Shown here in pieces: positions 36,258 to 43,484 of a stretch of 64,000 nt of DNA. The notes beneath the pieces were generated by a model. That model did not search any database. It had not been told where the DNA came from and worked only from the letters and a program-made list of their open reading frames with translations. Positions within the stretch are counted from its first letter, which is position 1. Every line of letters starts with the position of its first letter. Source of the DNA: an uncultured Piscinibacter sp. (GTDB lineage Bacteria > Pseudomonadota > Gammaproteobacteria > Burkholderiales > Burkholderiaceae_C); contig NZ_CALFYO010000011.1 of NCBI RefSeq assembly GCF_937952055.1, forward strand, positions 152,093 through 216,092. The letters are read 5' to 3'. The position numbers and the translations under genes were made by a program.

Positions 36258-36806
36258 CTACCGGTCCAATTGGAGCGACTGACCTCGCCGCCACGCCCTG
36301 TACTCCCAAGGCGGCACGGGCTGAGGTTCCGACCACAATCCCAGTTGCCCCTCCCGCGCGGCATCTTCGGCAGCGTTGTAGGTCTTCCGGTCTTCCAACG
36401 GTTGCTCTTGCTGGTAAGCCTTGTAGTGCCATGCAAGGCCGGCCGCGACCATCTCTCGGCACACGTCCAGGTCGTCGGCGATGACCTTGCCGACAATCCG
36501 CCCATAGCGATCGAGCTTGTTCCACTCCACGTGCACCTCACGGCCGTGCACCAGGCCTGCCAAGTGCTGCTTGGATCGCTGCGAGAATGGCTGCCCAAGT
36601 TCTGGGGCGTCAATGCCAGCCAGGCGTACACGGTGGGTGACGCGCTGTGCATCCAACACCCCGATCGTGTCACCGTCGCTAACGGCAATGACCTGTCCCG
36701 TCAGCGTGTCGGCGAACGCTGGTCGCCATGCTGCGACCGCGCACAGAAGTGCCACGACCCAGACCCATGCTCTGGCTCGACAACTACCGTCCGTGCAGCG
36801 TCTCAT
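36258..36806 (-). CDS. Secreted thermonuclease (staphylococcal nuclease fold)
   Basis: 182 residues with an N-terminal signal peptide (AWVWVVALLCAVAAWRPAFA). The SNase fold shows VIAVSDGDTIGVLD, HRVRLAGIDAPELGQPF, DRYGRIVGKVI and MVAAGLAWHYKAY, with the catalytic Asp/Arg/Glu-type positions present. It should degrade nucleic acid in the periplasm or outside the cell. It starts nine bases after the MauG-like stop, so it appears to be the last gene of the Hxs operon. The frame stays open for 40 codons after its TAG stop. Confidence 0.85.
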   Translation of the reverse strand: MRRCTDGSCRARAWVWVVALLCAVAAWRPAFADTLTGQVIAVSDGDTIGVLDAQRVTHRVRLAGIDAPELGQPFSQRSKQHLAGLVHGREVHVEWNKLDRYGRIVGKVIADDLDVCREMVAAGLAWHYKAYQQEQPLEDRKTYNAAEDAAREGQLGLWSEPQPVPPWEYRAWRRGQSLQLDR

Positions 36807-36815
36807 GGGAGCTGA

Positions 36816-38201
36816 TCAGCGCACGATGAACTGGTTGTCACCAGAGGGTACTGACTTCGGCAGCGCTATCGAATCTGGCATAACCGTTGGCGATCGCAAT
36901 GATTGCAAGAACGACAGGAGCTGTCGCACTTCGCTGGGCGATAGCGGCGACATCTCCCCAAGCAACGGGGACCGTTGCGACAGCAAGCGTCCGGCATGCT
37001 GCGAGGTCTCAGGATGAGACTGCTGTGCTTTGTACAACGCGGGAACAGGATTGAAATGGTGCTCGATGACCTGCGGCAGATTCGTAAAGACCCCGTTGTG
37101 ACCCCAAGGGCCTGTATCGCTGACATTTCGCAGCGGTGGTGTTCTGAACTTGAATCGATCCACGCCGCGGCTCGTTGCTCCCGCGCGACCGTAATCGAGG
37201 AACGCGCCGTGTTTGCCCACGGACAGTTGCGGTACCGCGAGACCATGGAAGTCGAGATCGCTGAACTGCGTTCCTGAATGACAAACGGCACAACGGCCCT
37301 TGCCGTAGAAGAGCAGTGCGCCCCGCTTCTGTTCGGCGGAGATCGCACGAAGATCGCCGGAGACATACTGATCCCAGGGCGCAGGCTGCAATTCGAACGC
37401 AGCACCGATATATGCCGCCAGCGCGTTGCCTACATGGGCAATGCGGATAGCTTCCACGGGCACGCCAGGATATGCCGCCGCGAAGAGCTTGCGATACTTC
37501 TCCTGTGTGGTTGTGGCTGACTTGTTGGGACTGCCCACCAGCCTGGCCACCAATCGATCGAAGACGACCAGCGTGCGCTTCTGGAAGTCGTTCGACTCCG
37601 CGTCGGTGTCCTCCAGCAACTCCTGGTGATACTTGCTTGCGTTGGACTTCTTCTCTTCTGATCGACCCAGCATCTCGTCGGGCTCGACCAGTGGAAAGAC
37701 CGCCGCGGCCGAGAGCAGGCTTTCAAAGCCAGAGGGCAATTTGTGTCCAAGAGGTGTCTCGAACTTGCCGTCAGGCCCTAGTTGCACTCGACCATCCCAG
37801 AAAAGCGTCCTGAACTCGGGCCGACCTCGATTGAAGAACGGCAAGCCATTGCGAGGGACCAGGAAGGCATCAGACGCAGCCAGACGTTCATCGGCTACCC
37901 CATGGGCACCCAATCCGACGGCAGCAGGCAAGCCATCTCCAGCCCCTTTACTTCGCACATGGCAGGTCGCGCAGCTGATAGCTCTGGGGCCGCTCAAGAT
38001 GGGGTCGAAGAACAAGGCCTGACCCAGCACCTCTTTCGGCCCCATCGATATCGACCGAGGTTGCAGCGGCTTGACCTGGTATGCCTGGATTACCTTCGAA
38101 AGCAGGCGGTCGTCTGTCATGCCCTGAGCCATGGGAAGACCTGGGCCCCAGCTTGCCAACACCAATGCGACTCGAAGGATCCCTGCAGCAATCTGTGTCA
38201 T
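36816..38201 (-). CDS. MauG-like dihaem cytochrome c peroxidase family protein of the Hxs locus
   Basis: 461 residues from ATG 38201 with a signal peptide (MTQIAAGILRVALVLASWG). Two CxxCH haem sites, CATCH (about residue 76) and CAVCH (about 290), define the CcpA/MauG family, and LGQALFFDPILSG and PPLRNVSDTGPWGHNG are typical. MauG oxidises tryptophans of a substrate protein to a quinone cofactor; a MauG-like family is known to accompany His-Xaa-Ser systems as a putative quinone-forming maturase. Here it follows the small membrane protein by 26 bases. Modification of HxsA is the natural inference. Confidence 0.85.
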   Translation of the reverse strand: MTQIAAGILRVALVLASWGPGLPMAQGMTDDRLLSKVIQAYQVKPLQPRSISMGPKEVLGQALFFDPILSGPRAISCATCHVRSKGAGDGLPAAVGLGAHGVADERLAASDAFLVPRNGLPFFNRGRPEFRTLFWDGRVQLGPDGKFETPLGHKLPSGFESLLSAAAVFPLVEPDEMLGRSEEKKSNASKYHQELLEDTDAESNDFQKRTLVVFDRLVARLVGSPNKSATTTQEKYRKLFAAAYPGVPVEAIRIAHVGNALAAYIGAAFELQPAPWDQYVSGDLRAISAEQKRGALLFYGKGRCAVCHSGTQFSDLDFHGLAVPQLSVGKHGAFLDYGRAGATSRGVDRFKFRTPPLRNVSDTGPWGHNGVFTNLPQVIEHHFNPVPALYKAQQSHPETSQHAGRLLSQRSPLLGEMSPLSPSEVRQLLSFLQSLRSPTVMPDSIALPKSVPSGDNQFIVR

Positions 38202-38227
38202 GACTCTCGCCGGCAATCCGCACGTCC

Positions 38228-38635
38228 TCAGAACCGCGGCATACGATGGGGTTCGACCATGCGGCTCACCGGTATCCTTTCCACCTCCAGGCCTTCCAGG
38301 CCCAGCAGCGCCAAGCGATGCTCGCTGACACCTGCAATCAGCAGTTGCTTGCGCAGCTTGTCGTAGTCGTGGCAGACCGTCAGACTCACGGCACCAGAGA
38401 TATTCAGAAGCCTGGTGGCTTCGGTGCTGGTACCAGCTATCTGAGGGGAGTCGCGTAACACGACTTCATCGTGCATCGCCTGGTCGCAGTCAACCACAAG
38501 ACGCCTGTACTCATCGGCATGCATGCGCCACATGGCCCAAGGCCACAAGTACTTGTCCGCAACAATAAAGACCAGACAAGTTGCGATCACCAGATGCAAT
38601 GACCAGCGCCAGCGACGCAGTGTCTTGATCTTCAT
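38228..38635 (-). CDS. Small membrane-anchored His-Xaa-Ser system protein
   Basis: 135 residues from ATG 38635 (MKIKTLRRWRWSLHLV). One N-terminal membrane segment (about 12-30) is followed by a periplasmic domain with two Cys (VVDCDQAMHD, LTVCHDYDKL), possibly a disulphide. It lies 19 bases after hxsA and before the MauG-like gene. I recall a small conserved protein of this kind in Hxs loci; its role is unknown. Confidence 0.65.
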   Translation of the reverse strand: MKIKTLRRWRWSLHLVIATCLVFIVADKYLWPWAMWRMHADEYRRLVVDCDQAMHDEVVLRDSPQIAGTSTEATRLLNISGAVSLTVCHDYDKLRKQLLIAGVSEHRLALLGLEGLEVERIPVSRMVEPHRMPRF

Positions 38636-38654
38636 GATGTAGGCTGCTGCGACC

Positions 38655-39275
38655 TCACTGCACCGCGGGTACACCAAGGGCGTTGAGTGTTTCGGTGGTC
38701 ATCTGACCCGTATCGGGCAAGCCCTTGACGATCTGAATCCGCTTGATCGCTTCCTTGGTCTCGTTCGTCAATTCACCGCTGACTGAACCTGAATACAGGC
38801 CCAGCGAGGTCAACGCGATCTGCACGCGCATGATCTGCAATCGGCGCTTCTCACTGAGCGTCATCGCAGGTGGCGTTGGAGCGGGCGCAGGCTGCGGCGT
38901 CACTGCGGCCGGTCGGCCAGGATCCACCGGCTGGTTCGACCCACTGGGGACAAGGCGCTGCGGCGCTGCGGGCGATGGCGTGGGCGCGTAGTAAGGCGCA
39001 GGCGCTGGTGCTGGTACGGCACGTTGCACAGGTGCCGGCTGAGGACTGGGTACGGAATAGCCTCCGCCGCTGCTGGAGCGGTGCGATCCATGGGAAGAAT
39101 GCGACCGGTGCCCGGCGAACAGGTTTTCCCCTGGCAGGTTCAGCGCACGCAACTTGACCGGATCCTGCGGCTCGGGCGCTGGTGTTGGCATGGGCGGTGG
39201 CACGGCAGCCTGAGACCTGAATGTCAGCAGCGGGATGCTGGCGATGAACCACTGCAGGGGGCGAAGCTTCTTCAT
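38655..39275 (-). CDS. hxsA: His-Xaa-Ser repeat protein HxsA
   Basis: 206 residues from ATG 39275, which overlaps the HxsC stop (ATGA). There is an N-terminal signal-like segment, then Pro/Ala-rich linker. The defining feature is four tandem His-x-Ser triplets at residues 56-67 (HRS HSS HGS HRS), followed by SSSGGG. After a second Pro-rich linker comes a peptidoglycan-binding-type domain (QIALTSLGLYSGSVSGEL, ETKEAIKRIQIVKGLPDTG). HxsA is the presumed target of the HxsB/HxsC radical SAM enzymes. The modification itself is not known, and the role of the wall-binding domain is inferred. Confidence 0.9.
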   Translation of the reverse strand: MKKLRPLQWFIASIPLLTFRSQAAVPPPMPTPAPEPQDPVKLRALNLPGENLFAGHRSHSSHGSHRSSSGGGYSVPSPQPAPVQRAVPAPAPAPYYAPTPSPAAPQRLVPSGSNQPVDPGRPAAVTPQPAPAPTPPAMTLSEKRRLQIMRVQIALTSLGLYSGSVSGELTNETKEAIKRIQIVKGLPDTGQMTTETLNALGVPAVQ

Positions 39276-40492
39276 GGGCTTGTCTCCGCTTGATGAAAAT
39301 CGTGCAGCACAGGCTTCAGGACATTGGGCGTCCATCCCCGCTCGTGCCAGGCGAACAGCCCACAGCAATCGCGCTTCACTAGGCAAGGCCCACACGCCTC
39401 TGCGTAGGTATTCTTCCAGTCCGAGATGCTGCGGTGCGCGAAGGGCCACAGCTCAGGGCTCAGGCCACAAAGCGGCATGTTCATCAGAATGACAGGCACG
39501 GCGCCCCGCTGGAGCCTTCGCACCGCTGCCCTGATCTCTTTCTGCCACTCACCGAGGTCTACCTCGCATTCATCCCGATTGGCCAGTGCGTAGCCGACCG
39601 GCTCGCATCCCATGAGAGCAACCTCACGCACAAAGGGCAGATTGCCTGCAATGAAGTCCGCCAACGCAGGGAGGATCTCGAGCACGGGGCGAATCAGGAC
39701 TATCCGAAGCTGGACCAGCTGAGCGTGCCGTTGGAGGTTGAGCAAGCCAAGCAGGGTTTCATCGAATGCCCCTTGAGCCTGAACCACATGGTCGTGCAAG
39801 AAAGGTGCGTGTCCATACAGGGGCACCATCCAGCAAACCCTCCGCGGAAGTCCGGCAAGCAAGTCTCTCGCATAGGCCTCATCCGAGGCTAATCGACCGT
39901 TGGTCAGCACCTCGATGCTTGCGTGCGGGTGATTGTCGGCTGTGGCCGTCAGGACATCTCGCAGCGAGGCTCCGAGCAGCAACGGCTCGCCACCTGTGAA
40001 CCCAATCACCGGAGGCGACCAAGCCATGTGCTGAATGAGTTCGATTGCCTCTTGCGCCCGCCACGAATCATCTACTTCTGTGGGTGGCTGCGAACACATC
40101 AGGCAGCGGCTGTTGCAGCGGTTCGTCAGGAACACTGTGTGGTGCTGGTCACTTTGACGCATCAGCACTTCGGCATGTCGGCGGTGAGGTTCCAGGGCCA
40201 CCACGTCACCGGACTCCAGCAGTGACGGATCGACTACGAGCACTGGCCCCGTCAGCACGCCTTCGGACGTCAACTGCGCTGCGATCAAGTTGGTGACTCC
40301 GGCCCGCTGGATCGCAAGCAGCGTGGCACGATCACTGTCTCCCCTGACCGGCACGATGTAGTTCAGGTCGGGTTGCCATTGAGATGCAAGATTGCTCGCA
40401 GGGGTCACGCAGGCAATCAAGCGAGGGCCGTGAAAGCGCGATGACCATAACGGGCTGTCGAAGCCGAGGTACTGGAGCGGGACTTGGCGCAT
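39272..40492 (-). CDS. hxsC: His-Xaa-Ser system radical SAM maturase HxsC
   Basis: 406 residues. The radical SAM cluster motif is CNSRCLMC (Cys126, Cys130, Cys133), followed by the SAM-binding FTGGEPLLLG. A C-terminal Cys group (CGLSPELW, ACGPCLVKRDCCGLF) could bind auxiliary iron-sulphur clusters. It starts one base after the HxsB stop and overlaps hxsA. HxsC and HxsB always occur together and should modify the HxsA repeat region. Confidence 0.9.
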   Translation of the reverse strand: MRQVPLQYLGFDSPLWSSRFHGPRLIACVTPASNLASQWQPDLNYIVPVRGDSDRATLLAIQRAGVTNLIAAQLTSEGVLTGPVLVVDPSLLESGDVVALEPHRRHAEVLMRQSDQHHTVFLTNRCNSRCLMCSQPPTEVDDSWRAQEAIELIQHMAWSPPVIGFTGGEPLLLGASLRDVLTATADNHPHASIEVLTNGRLASDEAYARDLLAGLPRRVCWMVPLYGHAPFLHDHVVQAQGAFDETLLGLLNLQRHAQLVQLRIVLIRPVLEILPALADFIAGNLPFVREVALMGCEPVGYALANRDECEVDLGEWQKEIRAAVRRLQRGAVPVILMNMPLCGLSPELWPFAHRSISDWKNTYAEACGPCLVKRDCCGLFAWHERGWTPNVLKPVLHDFHQAETSP

Positions 40493-40493
40493 C

Positions 40494-42047
40494 TCAGTTT
40501 TCCGCCTCGTCCGACCAGCACACGGTGATTCCCTTGAATTGGCTGGTCTTCAACCCTTGGCGCATGCCGCTGTCTGGCTGGCGTTGCGGTAGCGACAGCG
40601 ATGCAGCGACGGGCTTCGTCCGGTTGGCACGCTTCGGATGCTCGCGGCGTGCCCAGGCATAGGCCAGGTCGAGAAAGTCCTCATCACCATCTGTTTCGGC
40701 CCGATCGACCCGGTCAAGAAAATGCCGAAACATCCAGGTGGAGCGACGGCAATGGCCGCTCTCGTGCACGGTCACACTGCTGCCACAGGCAAGCGCTTCA
40801 ACCGGGTCCGGTCCACAAGACGTGTGGTACGGGCAATTCGCGCATTCGGTCCGCGCCTCCCCATCGCTTTGTGCCCGCAGATGCTGCACAACCTCGCTGG
40901 CCTCCAGTTTGCGCAGCGGCTCGCCTATACGTCCCAGCCGAAGAGAGGCGTTGCCTGTTTCGGCCAACATGCGCGCTTCGTCGCTGGGATAGACGAAGCC
41001 ATCGTAGTTGTAGACCAGCACGGCACTACCTGCGCCCGTTGGGCTTTGCAGGTCAACATAGCCTGAGTCAAAGGGCGAAAGCAGCTTATTCAGCCATGCA
41101 GCTGCCGCCGCTTCCCTGAGCGCAACGCCTTGTTGGTTCCACCACAGGACCCGATCAAGGCAGCGGGTGTAAAAGCCGAAGAAGGACTCGAGGGCATGGC
41201 CCAGCTGGGCAGCGTTGCGCATGGCGAATCCATGATTTGCCAGCGGTCGAACAAACACTTCATCGAAGCCTAGTCGAACGTATTCGTCGATGATGGCCTC
41301 CGGCATCGCCAGGGATGCCTTCGTGGTCGTCATCAGCGCTGATACGCATCCAGGATGGATGTGTTTGCGTGCCATGGCAATGCCCGCCACTGTGCGTTCG
41401 TAAGCGTCACGCCCTGGAATAGGTCTGTTCTTATTGTGAAGGGCCGGCGGTCCGTCGATGCTGGTCGATAGCACCACAGCATGTTCGCTGAAGAACTCGC
41501 ACATCTTCACATTTAGCTGGTGCAGAGTCGAGGCCACGACAAACTGAATGCGGCGCCCTTCGATTCGGTTTCGTCGGGTGATTCGCTCGATAGCACGCTG
41601 AACGAGGTCGAATCGAATCAAGGGGTCTCCGCCCTGGAACTCCACAGTCAGAACCTGGCTCGGGCTTTCGAAGACGGCATCGCACGCTGCATCCAGCATG
41701 TCCGGAGTCATCTCGAAGCCTGTGGAGTCCAACGCGCGGCTGACCTGACAGTACTGGCAGGAATGTGCGCATTGCAGTGTCGGCACCAGGATGTGCAAGG
41801 ACACGCCCACTTCAATGGTTTCGCGCCTGGCTGCCCGCCTTGAGCGAAGCAACTCCGCCATGCCGCGCTGGTCCGCTCCGGTGATGAGATGCTTCGCATA
41901 CAGGTCGGCCAACCGCGCGGGGGGGAGGTCCGTCAGTCGCCTTGGCCCAGCCTGAAGCACTTCCAGCTCCGAAGCGTCGACAAGGGCGAAGTCTCCGCTG
42001 GGAGAGAACACCGCGGCCCGGCCAGACGGTAGTTGCTGGAAGCGCAT
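40494..42047 (-). CDS. hxsB: His-Xaa-Ser system radical SAM maturase HxsB
   Basis: 517 residues. The radical SAM motif is CAHSCQYC (Cys93, Cys97, Cys100), with VEFQGGDPL for SAM binding. A SPASM-like C-terminus carries ECANCPYHTSCG and further cysteines for auxiliary clusters, as in peptide-modifying enzymes of the anSME group. The start overlaps the upstream ParC-family stop (TGATG), so the two are translationally coupled. It is the first clearly Hxs gene of the operon. Confidence 0.9.
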   Translation of the reverse strand: MRFQQLPSGRAAVFSPSGDFALVDASELEVLQAGPRRLTDLPPARLADLYAKHLITGADQRGMAELLRSRRAARRETIEVGVSLHILVPTLQCAHSCQYCQVSRALDSTGFEMTPDMLDAACDAVFESPSQVLTVEFQGGDPLIRFDLVQRAIERITRRNRIEGRRIQFVVASTLHQLNVKMCEFFSEHAVVLSTSIDGPPALHNKNRPIPGRDAYERTVAGIAMARKHIHPGCVSALMTTTKASLAMPEAIIDEYVRLGFDEVFVRPLANHGFAMRNAAQLGHALESFFGFYTRCLDRVLWWNQQGVALREAAAAAWLNKLLSPFDSGYVDLQSPTGAGSAVLVYNYDGFVYPSDEARMLAETGNASLRLGRIGEPLRKLEASEVVQHLRAQSDGEARTECANCPYHTSCGPDPVEALACGSSVTVHESGHCRRSTWMFRHFLDRVDRAETDGDEDFLDLAYAWARREHPKRANRTKPVAASLSLPQRQPDSGMRQGLKTSQFKGITVCWSDEAEN

Positions 42048-42403
42048 CAGTTCTTGTCGCTCTTGGCCTTGGCGCCATCGTTGGACAGCACCACCGACCT
42101 CATTGCGGCCGCCCGATCTGGGCGGGCCGATCGTGTTCGTCCTGGAACGTAATGCGCCGCTTCGACAGTGAAGCGATCGATGCCCAGACGCCTAAGCAAC
42201 ATGGCAACGGTCGTCACCGACGCGAAAACCCGGGATCCTTTGCGCGTGTTGCCGAGTACGGCAACCCTCGTCCCGTCGAGACCGATGACGGTTTCGATGA
42301 CGAAGCCACCTACCTGGCCGCGCACGACGAGGTCCGTTACTGCGCCGGCTTGAATGAGGCGCCGCAGCGCCGCCTCCTGCAGAGTTGCGGCAGGTATAGG
42401 CAT
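42047..42403 (-). CDS. ParC-family partition-associated-like small protein
   Basis: 118 residues. The pattern QEAALRRLIQAGAVTDLVV, TVAMLLRRLGIDRFTVEAAH, YVPGRTRSARPDRAAAMR matches small ParC-type proteins encoded beside plasmid partition genes, as far as I recall. The C-terminus is Lys-rich. Its stop is fused to the hxsB start (TGATG). In most Hxs loci HxsD precedes HxsB; this protein does not look like HxsD, so it is either an unrelated gene captured by the operon or a substitute. No parA lies near it. Confidence 0.55.
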   Translation of the reverse strand: MPIPAATLQEAALRRLIQAGAVTDLVVRGQVGGFVIETVIGLDGTRVAVLGNTRKGSRVFASVTTVAMLLRRLGIDRFTVEAAHYVPGRTRSARPDRAAAMRSVVLSNDGAKAKSDKN

Positions 42404-42642
42404 CGTAGGTGCACCCTCAGGTTGGATGGCTCAGAAGCGGCTTCCTACTGGCGCGATTCCGAGGCTCGGGTCAACGCAGTTTATATGAACCGCTGCGCCA
42501 AGGCGAACTCACTGTCCTCCGATGGCAGGAGGCGCATGGAAGTCTCACGCGGCCTCTAGAACACTTGGCAATTTCCATTCACGCATGGTTGGCCGAATGA
42601 GTGGATGCGTGCAGTGGTGGAGCAAGCGGAGATAGAGCACAC

Positions 42643-42789
42643 CGCTTCCGTCTGGCTGAGTCGGTAGAGCAGGCGCTCGATGGCGTAGCGCGTGAGGACG
42701 CGTTGGTAGTCGTAGCCGTGCTACTTGGCGTGGCCCAGCAACCGCGCTCTGATTGAAGCGGCCTGGTTCCTGAGTGCCTCTTCGCTCAC
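42643..42789 (-). pseudogene. AbiEii-type nucleotidyltransferase toxin, decayed remnant
   Basis: Beginning at GTG 42789, in a GTGA overlap with the AbiEi stop, the sequence reads VSEEALRNQAASIRARLLGH, then AK followed by a TAG at 42723-42721, then in frame YQRVLTRYAIERLLYRLSQT. This is the start of an AbiEii toxin (usual length about 300 residues). Homology ends near 42643, so the toxin is both interrupted by a stop and truncated. Confidence 0.75.
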
Positions 42790-43421
42790 TGCATTGCCTT
42801 TATGTAGGGAGCGAGCCTTCCGGTAACTCGATCGATTTCCGCGTACTTCATCAGCTCGCTGGCAGTGGTCTTCCTTTGGCGAAGGGCGTCCCTGAGCGCC
42901 TCAATAGCCACATCCTCTCCGATCTGGCGGCGATGCTTGAAGCAATCGGCGACTGTCTTTGCGACGCTGAAGATCGGCACCTCGACCCCTTCGACGCGGA
43001 TGCGCTCAATGCCGGCCGTTAGAACTTCGCCGGTTGCACGGACGATTTCAAGCTTGGGCAAACGCACGTTTGGAGTTCTTGCCTTGTGAGGGATGATCAT
43101 CCAGACTGCATTCGGTAGCTGAGTCGTCAGCCCGTGGTGTCGGAGCGCGCTGACCAGGCTGATGACGCCGTTCGGCACGAGGCGGGTTGCCTCCGCCAGG
43201 TCGTGAGCAGCATCCTCGCCGACCCGTGCGGGGTCCTGATAGAGCCCGCGGCCGAGTCGGACAAGCTCGCCAGCATCGGTCATCCGCTTCAGGTAGACGA
43301 GAGGAATGCCAGCGGCCTTGAAGTCCCGGGCGCGCGCGATTCCCAGGGTTCGCGTGAGCTCGACGGCGCGCTCGCGATGAGTCGTGTGAGGTTGGGTCAC
43401 GGTGTTATCTATTGTCGGCAC
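42786..43421 (-). CDS. AbiEi-type antitoxin (type IV toxin-antitoxin family)
   Basis: 211 residues. The N-terminal winged helix is GIARARDFKAAGIPLVYLKR, LVRLGRGLYQDP; then the AbiEi domain with ISLVSALRHHGLTTQ, VWMIIPHK and VFSVAKT-like VPIFSVAKTVADCFKHR. In AbiE systems this protein represses the operon and neutralises the AbiEii nucleotidyltransferase. Here the toxin is a fragment, so the antitoxin is an orphan. It is divergent from the large HTH-nuclease gene, with 63 bases between starts, and might have been recruited as a regulator. Confidence 0.85.
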   Translation of the reverse strand: MPTIDNTVTQPHTTHRERAVELTRTLGIARARDFKAAGIPLVYLKRMTDAGELVRLGRGLYQDPARVGEDAAHDLAEATRLVPNGVISLVSALRHHGLTTQLPNAVWMIIPHKARTPNVRLPKLEIVRATGEVLTAGIERIRVEGVEVPIFSVAKTVADCFKHRRQIGEDVAIEALRDALRQRKTTASELMKYAEIDRVTGRLAPYIKAMQ

Positions 43422-43484
43422 AAACGCAGACTTATCAACAAAAAGGAACTGTTGCGATGTCTAGGCTGATGTCATATATTTTAT

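Noticed and set aside
42047..42403. Calling this gene hxsD from its position
   Set aside because: Sequence resembles the ParC partition-associated family and lacks any HxsD-like pattern I can recall; position alone is not enough.
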